From Amycolatopsis umgeniensis (GTDB lineage: Bacteria > Actinomycetota > Actinomycetes > Mycobacteriales > Pseudonocardiaceae), in assembly GCF_014205155.1 (NCBI RefSeq), contig NZ_JACHMX010000001.1, positions 2,604,001 through 2,668,000 on the forward strand: a stretch of DNA of 64,000 nucleotides, read 5' to 3'. The position numbers and the translations under genes are program-made. How positions within the stretch are numbered: position 1 is the stretch's first letter; each line of letters starts with the position of its first letter. The notes under the pieces are model-generated. The model made no database searches. It was given only the letters and a program-made list of their open reading frames with translations, and was not told the origin of the DNA. This document shows, piece by piece, positions 42,457 to 51,394 of this stretch.

Positions 42457-45165
42457 TCACCGACCTATTCGCGGCCCGTCCTCGAAATCCACCTCGGCCA
42501 GTTCGGCCCGGCCCGCGATGCCCAGCTTCGGGAAGACGCTCGACAGGTGGTGGCCGACGGTCCGCGGGCTGATCAGGAGCTGGGCGGCGATCTCCCGGTT
42601 GGTGAGGCCGTCGGCGGCGAGGCGCGCCACCCTCAGCTCTTGGGGAGTCAGCAGGGGGTCGGTCCGCAAGCCGTCCGGCCGGGCACGGTTCGGCCGACGT
42701 CCGGTCAGTTCCTCTTCGTTCAGGCTGCGTTCGAGCAACGGCGCGGCGCCGAGCCGCCGGAAGACCTCCGCGGCCTCGGCCAGCTGCGCCCGCGCTTCGG
42801 TGCGACGTCGTGCCCGCCGCAGCCACTCCCCGTAGAGCAGCCTCGTCCGCGCGTGGGAGAACGGATGCTCGGCCACACCCTGCACCTCCAACGCGTGCAG
42901 GAACGAGTCCTCCGCTCCCTCTCCCGCCAGCTGCGCCGCACAGCGATGCGCCGCGGCCACGGCCCAGGCCGCCCCGGTGCGCTCGGCCCACGTCCGCAAC
43001 GACCTCAGGGCGACCGTGCCCTGTTCAGGACGGCCGACGCGGACCGCCGCCTCCACCATGTCCTCGGCCGCGAGCAGCGCGAAGGTCGCGTGTGCCGCCC
43101 GGTTCCCCGGTTCGGTCAGCCGCGCGAAGTGATCCAAAGCCTCCTGGGGGCGCCCGAGGAAAAGGGCCGCCTGCCCCAGGTTCCAATAGGCCGCGGCCGT
43201 CAGCGCGCGTACTCCCCGCGGTACGGACAGCTCCAAGGTTCGCGTCGTGAGGTCGGCGACAGTCTGTTCGTCGCCGCGCAGCGCGGCGAGCCAAGAGAGG
43301 GAGTTGCGGCATTGCGAAGCCGCGTGATCGGCCTTCATCTCCTCCGCGAGCCGCAGTGTTTCCGCCGCGTTGGCCGCCGCCTCCGTCCACCTTCCGGCGA
43401 CGATGTCGATCGTCACCGTCTGGGAAACGGTCAGCATCAGCCCTTGGACGGCTTCGGTCCTGCGCAGCCTCTCCACCTCGCGCCGGTACACCCGCGCCAT
43501 CGGCCGCTCCGCACCCCACGCGACGGCCAGCGGCGCGGGAGGCAGCAGGCGCCAGGACACCGCGCCGAGCAGGGTGGCGGCCTCGTCCGGCCGCAGCACC
43601 GGACTCGGTCCGCTGCCCCACCATTGCTCGAGGACGGGAAGCAGCGCCGCTTCGGTGAAGTCGCCGTCGACGGCCAGTTTCTCCAGGCGGTGCAACGCTT
43701 CGGCCTGGCGTTCGGGGGAGCCTGCCGACCAACCCGCCCGGACCGCGACGCAGGCCAGCTCGACGGCCGTTCCCGGGTCGGTCACCGCGTAGGTGTCTCG
43801 CAGCAGCAGCCGGTGCGCGTGCTCCTGGTCGCCGTTCGCGAACTCGATGAGGCCCCGCAGACCTCCGCTCGCCGCCGCGACCGCCTCCTCGGACGCCAGC
43901 TCGTCGGCCCGGTCGAGCAGGTCGAGTGCCGTGCTCACCTGCCCGGCCTCGCAGGCGGATTCCGCCCCCAGCGCGAACCGGCGGGCCGCCTCGGAGGGCA
44001 CCGGTGACAGCTCGGCCGCCCGGCGCAGCGCCCGCGCCGCGGACGCGTGACCACCTCGGGTGCGGCTGTTCCCGGCACTGCGTTCGAGGAGGAGGGCCAC
44101 CTCTTCGTCGGGTTCGGCGGCGGCCGCGGCGAGATGCCAGGCCCGCAAGCCTTCGTCGTCCTTGCCGCGCAACGTCTGCGCCAGCGCGCGGTGCACCGCC
44201 TGCCGCTGGGTGAAGGGGGCCTCTTCGTACACCGCCGCCGCGAGCAGCGGCGTCCGGAAGCGAAGCCGCCCCTCGGTGACCATCAGCAGGCCTGAGCGCA
44301 GGACTTCGTCCCCGGCGGCCGTGTTCGCCCCGAGAGCGGCCGCCGCTTCGCGCACCGAGTGGTGGACTCCCCTGTCCTCGGCGGCCGCGACCAGGAGCCA
44401 CGTTCTCGCGGCGGGTGAGAGCCTTGCGACACGGGCACCGAAGGCGCGGCGGAGCCGGGGTCCGATCGAGCCGTGCTCCCCCGCTTCCTTCGAGACGCCG
44501 GGGAGTTCGCGCAACGCCAAGGGATTCCCGGCGGCCGTCCGCACTGTCCGGCGCACGGCCTCCTCGTCCGGCGCGGCCGTCTCACGGCGGACCAGATCGC
44601 TCGCGTCGCTTTCGGACAGTGGGCCGATCTCCAGCCCCGGCACCGATTCCCAGAGACCTTCCGCCGCCGGATCCGTGTGGCCGGTGAGCAGGAGGGCGAT
44701 CGGTTCGGCGCGCAGCCGCCGGGCGACGAAGGCGAGGCATTCGGCGGTCGGCTCGTCGAGCAGGTCGGCGTCGTCCACGGTGATCAGGACCGGCCGCTCG
44801 GCGGCGAGTTCGGAGAGCAGGGTGAGCGTGGCCACCCCGATGAGGAAGCGGTCCGCGGTCTCCTCGCTGTGCCCGAGCGCGCCGCGCAGCGCGGCCGCCT
44901 GGGGCGGTGGCAGGGTGCCGACCCGGTCCACCGCCGGCCAGAGCAGCTCGTGCAACGCGGCGAACGCCAGCCCGGACTCCATCCGGGTGCCGCGGCAGCT
45001 CAGGACGGTGAACCCGGTCGCGGCGGCGGTCGCGTGGTCCAGCAGCGCCGTCTTCCCGATCCCGGGGTCTCCCCAGAGCACCAGTGCCGTCCCCCGGCCC
45101 TGCCGCGCCCCGGCCAAGGCGCGGTCGAGCTCGAGTTTCTCCTGGTGACGTCCATACAAGATCAC
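42457..45165 (-). CDS. LuxR-family LAL transcriptional regulator with AAA ATPase
   Basis: 902 residues. The N-terminal NTPase has Walker A GDPGIGKTALL (residues 32-42) and Walker B VLITVDDADLL. A long TPR-like middle follows (SARALRRAAELSPVPSEA). The C-terminal LuxR helix-turn-helix is LTPQELRVARLAADGLTNRE, then IAAQLLISPRTVGHHLSSVF. Such large ATP-binding regulators activate pathway genes in actinobacteria. The two hydrolase genes lie just downstream on the same strand and are plausible targets. Confidence 0.93.
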   Translation of the reverse strand: MILYGRHQEKLELDRALAGARQGRGTALVLWGDPGIGKTALLDHATAAATGFTVLSCRGTRMESGLAFAALHELLWPAVDRVGTLPPPQAAALRGALGHSEETADRFLIGVATLTLLSELAAERPVLITVDDADLLDEPTAECLAFVARRLRAEPIALLLTGHTDPAAEGLWESVPGLEIGPLSESDASDLVRRETAAPDEEAVRRTVRTAAGNPLALRELPGVSKEAGEHGSIGPRLRRAFGARVARLSPAARTWLLVAAAEDRGVHHSVREAAAALGANTAAGDEVLRSGLLMVTEGRLRFRTPLLAAAVYEEAPFTQRQAVHRALAQTLRGKDDEGLRAWHLAAAAAEPDEEVALLLERSAGNSRTRGGHASAARALRRAAELSPVPSEAARRFALGAESACEAGQVSTALDLLDRADELASEEAVAAASGGLRGLIEFANGDQEHAHRLLLRDTYAVTDPGTAVELACVAVRAGWSAGSPERQAEALHRLEKLAVDGDFTEAALLPVLEQWWGSGPSPVLRPDEAATLLGAVSWRLLPPAPLAVAWGAERPMARVYRREVERLRRTEAVQGLMLTVSQTVTIDIVAGRWTEAAANAAETLRLAEEMKADHAASQCRNSLSWLAALRGDEQTVADLTTRTLELSVPRGVRALTAAAYWNLGQAALFLGRPQEALDHFARLTEPGNRAAHATFALLAAEDMVEAAVRVGRPEQGTVALRSLRTWAERTGAAWAVAAAHRCAAQLAGEGAEDSFLHALEVQGVAEHPFSHARTRLLYGEWLRRARRRTEARAQLAEAAEVFRRLGAAPLLERSLNEEELTGRRPNRARPDGLRTDPLLTPQELRVARLAADGLTNREIAAQLLISPRTVGHHLSSVFPKLGIAGRAELAEVDFEDGPRIGR

Positions 45166-45175
45166 TCGACGGAGC

Positions 45176-46117
45176 CTATACAGGCCAGGTCCAGGCCATT
45201 CCCAGGATGCCGGGCGTCACCGCCGCGGTGAAGGCGACCGCCGGGGAGTGCACCGAGAGCGGCACGTCGGTGACGTCCCGCTCCGGACCGGAGACGTGAT
45301 CCAGCCGATAGGAATGACACCTCTCCGGCATCGCGTCGGGGGCGAAGTGGACCTCGAGGAGGTACTCGGGCACGGAGTGGCGGAATCGCCGGTCGTGGCG
45401 ATCATCGGGCACCCCGTCGGTGTACTCGAATTCGTATTCGAGGATCGCGGTCTCCCCGGGGGCGAGCATCCGGTTCGACACCAGTTCGCTCACGATGAGC
45501 GCCTGCTCCGGGAAGACCTCGGTGCGGCCGGGTACGCAATAGCGGGTCGCCACCAGTCTCGGCGGGCTTCCCGGCGCGCAACCACGCAGGACCACGACCC
45601 TGGCCTGGGCGGGCTCGTCGGTGGCACGGACGACTTCTCGCACCCGCAGCCGGGTCAGTGTCCGATCGGCCCCGATGTGCAGCGACTCGTGCAGGCTCAA
45701 CAGGACAAGGGACGGTTCGTCCGCCGACTCGAACGCGTGCAGCACGGAGAGCACCGGCTCTCGCGGGTCCCACAGCCGGTCCCAGCCGACCACGCGGCGG
45801 ATCGCGGGGCGGTCGCCCTCCGGCCGGTGGAGCAGATCGAGCAACGATCTCGTGGGGAGCCCGAGAAAACCCTCCAGCAAGGCGACGGCGCGCAGCGACT
45901 CGGGACGCTCGGGCCTGGTCCGGCCCGTTCGCCAATAGCTCAGCGTCGTCGTGCTGACCGACACACCCGCTCTGGCGAGCCGCTCCTTCACTCTGCCCAG
46001 CCCGAGGCCACTATGGTCGATCGCCCGTGACAACGCCTTGCTGAAAGGCCCTGTCGCGAGCGCGCGCGTCAATTCCTCCTCGGCCGAGGACCCAGGGGTG
46101 ACGACGAACAGCGACAT
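45176..46117 (-). CDS. XRE-like DNA-binding regulator
   Basis: 313 residues from ATG 46115-46117. The N-terminal helix-turn-helix is LGRVKERLARAGVSVSTTTL, then SYWRTGRTRPERPES. The rest contains a beta-rich domain (ETAILEYEFEYTDG, YLLEVHFAPDAMPERC), perhaps a ligand- or partner-binding module. I know similar architectures as actinobacterial regulators without assigned role. It ends 10 bp before the LAL gene start region on the same strand. Confidence 0.75.
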   Translation of the reverse strand: MSLFVVTPGSSAEEELTRALATGPFSKALSRAIDHSGLGLGRVKERLARAGVSVSTTTLSYWRTGRTRPERPESLRAVALLEGFLGLPTRSLLDLLHRPEGDRPAIRRVVGWDRLWDPREPVLSVLHAFESADEPSLVLLSLHESLHIGADRTLTRLRVREVVRATDEPAQARVVVLRGCAPGSPPRLVATRYCVPGRTEVFPEQALIVSELVSNRMLAPGETAILEYEFEYTDGVPDDRHDRRFRHSVPEYLLEVHFAPDAMPERCHSYRLDHVSGPERDVTDVPLSVHSPAVAFTAAVTPGILGMAWTWPV

Positions 46118-46677
46118 CGGATTCTCTCCCGAAAGAACGATCGCGTCGAAACCGGAGCCGCGGACGGCGGGTCTTCGCCGGTCGCACCCTTGGTACGGCA
46201 AGCCTCGGCAGGGGTCGTGGCCCGCCGGACTCCAGCGGTGATCTTGGACGGTTTTGCGGCGTGAGCGCAATCCGCAGAAAGTAGTGTCCTGTTCAGTTGA
46301 CACGGATTCTTCACATAATCCTCGAGTGCGAACCGTCCGGCGATGACCGATTCCGCGGCGATTTCGGACAATCAGGAGAAACCATTCCAGCGGTGCGAAT
46401 CCCGGCCGCCCTCGGCCCCGTGCCGAAACCGTGAACGTTCCGGGATTTCGGCCGCGATGACCTCCTGCCATGGAAAAGGCCGAGGCAGCCGGTGTTCCGC
46501 GTACCGGCTCCGGGCGGAACGATCCGCGACTTTCGTCTCCCTACCTAGGACGGTATTCCGCTTATCCCGTTGTCGGACATCTTGGATCGACCGGCATCGA
46601 GCTCCTCTGCCGGATTCCGCATCACCCTCGCTCATCCACGACCACCAGGCGGCTCGGCCGCCCGATTGTGAGCAACC
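46118..46677. other. 560-bp intergenic region, no gene seen
   Basis: This stretch separates the divergent XRE-like regulator and the protease gene, so it must hold both promoters. A TTGACA at 46297-46302 is visible, but no well-spaced -10 box follows it. No supported coding frame or RNA gene was found. Confidence 0.4.
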
Positions 46678-47397
46678 ATGCGAAAACTGGCTTCAGTCGC
46701 TCTCGGGATCCTGGCGGCGGCACTCGCGGTGTCCACGCCCGGAATCGCGAACGCTCAAACGGACTCGGGTGTTCAACCTTCGATCATCGGAGGGGGCACC
46801 GCCACGGAGACCTACAGCTTCATGGTCTCGCTCAACAACGGCTGCGGCGGCAGCCTCGTCGCGCCCCAGTGGATCGTGACGGCCACTCACTGCGGCAGCG
46901 CGTCGCAGGGCAGGATCGGTTCGACGAACAAGAACTCCGGCGGCGAGGTCGGCCGGATCGACCGCCGGGTCAACAAGCCGGGCACGGATCTCACCCTCAT
47001 GCACCTGTCCACGGCCGTCCGCGCCGCCCCGGTCGCGATGGCTTCGAGCAATCCGGCGCCGAACACCACCGCACGGCTCCTCGGCTGGGGTTGCACCAGC
47101 TGGCCGAGCTGCAGCACGCCAACCACACTCCGCCAGATCGACCTCCGGGTGCTGCCCAGCAGCTCCTGCTACGCCGGCGGCGGTGGCTCCGGTGACGTCT
47201 GCATCTCCGGCGATCGCACGCATTCCGCCTGCCACGGCGATTCCGGCGGACCGGCGGTCGTCGGCACCACCGGACGCTGGACCCTGGTCGGGGAGACGCA
47301 CGGCCCCGGGGACAACGGCGGCGAATGCGCCACCAGCACCCTCTACACCGGTATCGCCCAGCACCTGAGCTGGATCAGGCAGCAGACCGGCGTCTGA
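46678..47397 (+). CDS. Secreted trypsin-like serine protease (S1)
   Basis: 239 residues with a signal peptide (ASVALGILAAALAVS, cleaved near ANA) and a short propeptide before the mature start IIGGGTA. The triad is H in TATHC, D in TDLTLMHL and S in GDSGGPA. Disulphide cysteines are present around the His and Ser. The mature enzyme would be about 200 residues and exported. A strong terminator follows at 47412-47450. Confidence 0.93.
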   Translation: MRKLASVALGILAAALAVSTPGIANAQTDSGVQPSIIGGGTATETYSFMVSLNNGCGGSLVAPQWIVTATHCGSASQGRIGSTNKNSGGEVGRIDRRVNKPGTDLTLMHLSTAVRAAPVAMASSNPAPNTTARLLGWGCTSWPSCSTPTTLRQIDLRVLPSSSCYAGGGGSGDVCISGDRTHSACHGDSGGPAVVGTTGRWTLVGETHGPGDNGGECATSTLYTGIAQHLSWIRQQTGV

Positions 47398-47411
47398 GCG
47401 CCGCGGCACGG

Positions 47412-47450
47412 AAAACCGGTACGCCTCGTCCGTCGAGGCGTACCGGTTTT
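47412..47450 (+). terminator. Terminator after the first protease gene
   Basis: A perfect 17-bp stem (AAAACCGGTACGCCTCG and its complement) with a 5-nt loop, ending in TTTT. Confidence 0.85.
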
Positions 47451-47599
47451 CGTCCATTTTGGACAGTTTCACCCAGCGCAATCCGCCGAAAGAACTGTTC
47501 TTTCCCGTTGACCGTTTCGGATCTTCTCGCGGATTTCCCGGGGCACCTCGGCTGAATACGTTCGAAGTGTCCCTCTCCCCCTTTCCCCGAGGAGTCCCC

Positions 47600-48358
47600 A
47601 TGCGTGAATCCACCGGCCGGGTCGCCCGCGCCGTCGCCCTTCTCGCCGGTACCTGCGCCGCGTTCGCGACCCTTGCCGCCACGCCCGCCGCGGCGAGCGC
47701 CCCGGTCTCGCCCGATGCCCAGCCGTCGATCATCGGTGGCAGCACGGCCCAGAACCCCGGCTACATCGCCCGGTTCAACGGCCACGCCAACGGCTACACC
47801 TTCTTCTGCACCAGCACGCTGATCAGCACGCGCTGGGTGCTCACCGCCAAGCACTGCCTGTACGACAACAACGGGCAGCGCCTGAAGGACATCGACCTCT
47901 ACATCGGTTCCAACAGCGCTTCCGGTGGCACGCACGTCAAGGCTTCGGCGACCTACCTGTACTCGGATGGCGACCTCGCCCTGATCAAGCTGAACGCCGA
48001 CGGCGGAAGCACTTTCGCTCGCCTCGCGAGCAGCACTTCCGATGCTCAGGAAGGAGACTCCGCCCGCGTGTACGGCTGGGGCGCGACCCAGGCCGACCAC
48101 GAGGGCGACCACCAGTCGAAGGTGCTCAAGCAGGCGTCGGTCCGGATCTCCGACACGAGCGCCCAGGACAACTACGGCGGCCCGGCGATCGCGGCCGACA
48201 CCCCGAACGGCGCGGTCGCGGGCGGGGACTCCGGTGGCCCGATGATCGACGACGGCGTCCAGGTCGGCGTGTGCTCGACCAGCGACCGGTCCAGCACCAC
48301 CAGCTATGGCAGCGTCGCCGCGGGCCGGAGCTGGATCCGTCAGACCAGCGGGGTCTGA
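47600..48358 (+). CDS. Secreted trypsin-like serine protease (S1), paralogue
   Basis: 252 residues from ATG 47600 behind GAGGAG. A signal peptide (AVALLAGTCAAFATLAATPA) and short propeptide precede IIGGSTA. The triad is H in TAKHC, D in DGDLALIKL and S in GGDSGGPM. It shares architecture and genomic position with the protease upstream but is clearly diverged, so the pair is an older tandem duplication. A hairpin follows at 48366-48407. Confidence 0.92.
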   Translation: MRESTGRVARAVALLAGTCAAFATLAATPAAASAPVSPDAQPSIIGGSTAQNPGYIARFNGHANGYTFFCTSTLISTRWVLTAKHCLYDNNGQRLKDIDLYIGSNSASGGTHVKASATYLYSDGDLALIKLNADGGSTFARLASSTSDAQEGDSARVYGWGATQADHEGDHQSKVLKQASVRISDTSAQDNYGGPAIAADTPNGAVAGGDSGGPMIDDGVQVGVCSTSDRSSTTSYGSVAAGRSWIRQTSGV

Positions 48359-48365
48359 CCGCTGC

Positions 48366-48407
48366 GAGCGGGCCGCCCGCCGATCCACGCCGGTGGGCGG
48401 CCCGCTC
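48366..48407 (+). terminator. Terminator between convergent genes
   Basis: GAGCGGGCCGCCCGCC pairs with GGTGGGCGGCCCGCTC (one G-T mismatch) around a 10-nt loop. It lies between the protease gene and the convergent small membrane gene and could serve both. Confidence 0.7.
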
Positions 48408-48421
48408 CCTCGGTTGCTCGA

Positions 48422-48679
48422 CTATCGCCGGGCGAGGACACGCTTCGCCAGCCACCCGGCGTAGACGGCCAGCCCCGCGACACCGGCCTTCCGGGTGGGC
48501 CGGGCCGCGATCGCCAAGCCGATGGCGAGTTCGGTGGCGCCGTTGCGGTAGGTCCAGTTGCGGACGTCGTCGGCGAAGGCCATATTCGTCACGGGCTCGA
48601 AGGCCGCCGGGGCGGCGAAGTGGGCGAGACCGGTCGCGGCGATGCCGAGGCCGAGGACCTTGCCGGTGCGTGAAGACAT
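48422..48679 (-). CDS. Small membrane protein, 85 aa
   Basis: Two to three hydrophobic stretches (VLGLGIAATGLAHFAAPAAF, AGVAGLAVYAGWLA) and a basic C-terminus. It resembles short DoxX-like proteins but is too short for a firm call. It is last in a probable operon read leftwards from the TetR gene, 17 bp after the diiron oxygenase. Confidence 0.7.
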   Translation of the reverse strand: MSSRTGKVLGLGIAATGLAHFAAPAAFEPVTNMAFADDVRNWTYRNGATELAIGLAIAARPTRKAGVAGLAVYAGWLAKRVLARR

Positions 48680-48696
48680 GGATCTACCTTCCTTGT

Positions 48697-49587
48697 TCAG
48701 TCGAGGACGCCGGCACGGCGCCAGAGCCGTCGGCTCGGGCCGCCGATGAGGCCGATTTCGGTGAAGTACTCGACGGCCTTGGCCGCCCAGGACGCCTTGG
48801 TCCGGCGCCAGTGCGGGTTCGCGTCGGCGATCTGGCGGGCTTCCCGGGGATCGAGCCCGACAGAGGTGTACGCCTTGGGGTGCAACAACTCCGAGGTCGC
48901 GACATAAGCCATACCCGCGATCGCCCAGCGGATCAGTTCGCGGCCGACGCGGCCGTGACGAGCCCAAGCCCGGCCCAGTTCGTCCTTGGCGAAGCTGATG
49001 TGACGCGCCTCTTCGATGACGTGGATGCGGGAGATCATCCGGATCATCGGCTGCAGGCTGTCGTCACGCATCATCTCGCGTTGCATGCCGTCGGCGAGTT
49101 CTTCGACGTAGATGGCTCCGGCGAACAGCAGCGCCGGGCCGCAGACGGCGCCGAACACCTTGCCCGCGCGGTGCGCCGTGCGGCTCGGGCGGCGGACGAC
49201 ACCGCCGGTCTTCGCGATCGAGCGGGCGAACATGGTGCTGTGACGGCATTCGTCGGCGATCTCGGTGAGCGCGTACTGCGCGTTGTGCGTCGTCGGGTCG
49301 CTGTTGTACACGTGGCGCACCAGGCCCTGCATCAAGATCAGCTCGAACCAGATGCCCGACGCCGCCGCGGCCGCGGCTTCCTGGCGGCTCAGTTCAGCGC
49401 GCTGACCCTCGTCGAGGCGCTCCCACAAAGCCGTGCCGTACAAGGAACAGCGCTCCGGAGTCTTGCCGTAGGCGCCTTCGACCAGCGGCGCCCGCCAGTC
49501 GACGTCGACGTCCGGGTCGTACGAAAGCCGCGCGGAGGACCGCTGCAGGCGCTCGGCGACACGTTCGCTTTCGGTGTTCGCGGTCAT
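48697..49587 (-). CDS. AurF-like diiron oxygenase
   Basis: 296 residues, mostly helical, with ferritin-like iron ligands: [21 protein letters not shown] (E-x-x-H type), VEELADGMQ and [12 protein letters not shown]. This matches p-aminobenzoate N-oxygenase (AurF) family proteins, which oxidise amines or related groups with a di-iron centre. The ATG (49585-49587) overlaps the crotonase stop by 4 bases, so the two are coupled. A CoA- or amine-containing substrate is plausible but not shown. Confidence 0.85.
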   Translation of the reverse strand: MTANTESERVAERLQRSSARLSYDPDVDVDWRAPLVEGAYGKTPERCSLYGTALWERLDEGQRAELSRQEAAAAAASGIWFELILMQGLVRHVYNSDPTTHNAQYALTEIADECRHSTMFARSIAKTGGVVRRPSRTAHRAGKVFGAVCGPALLFAGAIYVEELADGMQREMMRDDSLQPMIRMISRIHVIEEARHISFAKDELGRAWARHGRVGRELIRWAIAGMAYVATSELLHPKAYTSVGLDPREARQIADANPHWRRTKASWAAKAVEYFTEIGLIGGPSRRLWRRAGVLD

Positions 49588-50465
49588 GACGACCTCCTTG
49601 AATCCGTGCTCTCCGGCAGCGGTCCGCCGCCGTCCGGGATGACCTGTCCGGAATCGCGATAGGCCACCGCCTCGTGGAAACCGTCGCGTTCGGCGAACTC
49701 GCGAAACCATCGGCCTTCCGGGGTGTGCCGGGTGATGCCGTCGAAGAGGGTCGCGAGGGTCTGGGTGCCGGAAAGGCCCATGTTGTCGTAGGCCTGGTTG
49801 ATCATCAGCTTCTGCATCACCAGCTGGTTCGTCGGCACCCCGGCCATGCGGTCGGCCAGCTCCTCGACGGCGGTTTCGAGCCGCCCTGGTTCCACGGCGT
49901 CGAGAGCGAGCCCCCACTCCGCCGCGGTGGTGCCGTCGATGGTGTCTCCGGTGAGCAGCATCCGCTTCGCGCGCTGGGCACCGACGCGGTAGACCCACAT
50001 CGCGGTCGTCGGGCAGCCCCACACCCGCGCGGGCGGATAGCCGATGCGCGCGTCGGTCGCCATGATCAGCACGTCGCACGAGAGCGCGATGTCGCTGCCG
50101 CCCGCGACAGCGTGCCCTTGGACCTGGCAGATGGTGGGTTTCAGCGAGCGCCACAGGCTGAAGAAGTCGTCGGTGTTGCGCTTCATCACGCGGTAGTCCT
50201 TGACCGGATCCCAGACCGGCCCCTGATTCCAGCGGCCCTCGGTGTCTTCCTCCGCGAACTGCTTGAGGTCGTACCCGGCGCAGAACGACCGGCCCTCGCC
50301 CCGCACCACGATCACGCGGACCGCGTCGTCCTCGTTGGCCCGCTCCACGGCCTGCCGGATCTCGCCGGGCATGACGTCGTTGATCGCGTTGAGCCGCTCG
50401 GGGCGGTTCAACGTCAGGTACGCCTTCCGGTCCTCGACGCGATAGGTCAACGTCTCAAACGCCAT
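49584..50465 (-). CDS. Enoyl-CoA hydratase/isomerase (crotonase) family protein
   Basis: 293 residues: [16 protein letters not shown], the oxyanion loop [15 protein letters not shown], and [17 protein letters not shown]. The usual second catalytic Glu position reads [14 protein letters not shown], so the exact reaction is uncertain. The C-terminal extension (residues 260-293) is longer than in short crotonases. It lies between the TetR and diiron oxygenase genes and overlaps both. Confidence 0.9.
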   Translation of the reverse strand: MAFETLTYRVEDRKAYLTLNRPERLNAINDVMPGEIRQAVERANEDDAVRVIVVRGEGRSFCAGYDLKQFAEEDTEGRWNQGPVWDPVKDYRVMKRNTDDFFSLWRSLKPTICQVQGHAVAGGSDIALSCDVLIMATDARIGYPPARVWGCPTTAMWVYRVGAQRAKRMLLTGDTIDGTTAAEWGLALDAVEPGRLETAVEELADRMAGVPTNQLVMQKLMINQAYDNMGLSGTQTLATLFDGITRHTPEGRWFREFAERDGFHEAVAYRDSGQVIPDGGGPLPESTDSRRSS

Positions 50466-51054
50466 CGGAACCTCCCAGCGCGCGGAGGGTGAAGGTGACC
50501 AGATGCGGGATCGTGTCCGGGCCGCCGTCCCCGGCCAGCGGGCCGACCAGCATTTCCGCACCCGCGCCGACCAGCGCCGCGGCGGTCGCTTCCGCGTCCT
50601 GCGAGGGCAGCAGTCCCCTCGTCACCCCGTCGGCGATGTTCCTGGCGATGACCTCGCGGAACGCGCGGCGGAACACCAGCCGCTCGGCCTCCACCACGGC
50701 GTCGACCGGCTCGGCGAGCAGGGCGTACGCGAGCCGCGGCGCCTTCAACGCCCGGCCTGCGAAGGTCTCGATCACCGCGACCACCCGTTCCCGGACGTCG
50801 CCGTGGGACGCGGCGGCTTCGACGGCGGTGACCTCGCGGGAGACCACCTCACGGAAGACCTCGACGACCAGGTCGGCCTTCGACGGGAACTGCCGGTACA
50901 CGCTGCCGGTGCCCACACCCGCCCGCGCCGCGACCGCGGCCATGGAGCAGCCCGCGTAGCCGGTCTCGGCCAGCAGCGCGATGGCCGCGGCGAGAATCTC
51001 GTCGCGCTGGGAGTCCAGCCTGGCCTGCGTCTTTTCGGTACGTCGGTACGGCAC
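50455..51054 (-). CDS. TetR-family transcriptional regulator
   Basis: 199 residues. The N-terminal helix-turn-helix is [20 protein letters not shown], then [14 protein letters not shown]. The C-terminal ligand domain is unremarkable. It is first in the leftward operon with the crotonase, diiron oxygenase and small membrane protein genes, and probably represses it. Confidence 0.92.
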   Translation of the reverse strand: MPYRRTEKTQARLDSQRDEILAAAIALLAETGYAGCSMAAVAARAGVGTGSVYRQFPSKADLVVEVFREVVSREVTAVEAAASHGDVRERVVAVIETFAGRALKAPRLAYALLAEPVDAVVEAERLVFRRAFREVIARNIADGVTRGLLPSQDAEATAAALVGAGAEMLVGPLAGDGGPDTIPHLVTFTLRALGGSDGV

Positions 51055-51163
51055 GGAAGGAGTGAAGCACGGATTCCGCGCTTCGGCAATGATCTGCGTT
51101 CAGTCCTCTGGATGCGGTCGTTGCACGGCTTCTCAGCTGAAGAAACCCGAAGCCACAGGCAGG

Positions 51164-51218
51164 TGTTGTGAAAGCCACGTTCGCAACCTTCAGCGTTGCG
51201 AACGTGGCTTTCACAACA
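51164..51218. repeat. 24-bp perfect inverted repeat
   Basis: The arms TGTTGTGAAAGCCACGTTCG plus CAAC, and their exact complement, flank a 7-nt loop. It lies between the divergent TetR and GTPase genes, so it is not an ordinary terminator for either. It may be a dispersed palindromic element or a strong regulatory hairpin. Confidence 0.7.
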
Positions 51219-51394
51219 TCTCGGTGGGGCCGCCGCAAGTCAACGGCCGGTCCTAAATCGCGTGACCGGCCGGAAACACGCTGCTAACCTGCGGCCCGAC
51301 CAGGTGCTTCCCCGGAAGAAGGAGAACGGCGTGCGGTGCGTTGTCGAGTCCCCGAGTCGTACGGACCTTTCGACAGCCCTGGAGCCGTTCATCC

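Noticed and set aside
46297..46319. Promoter TTGACA...CATAAT before the protease gene
   Set aside because: The spacer is only 11 bp, too short for a sigma-70 promoter.
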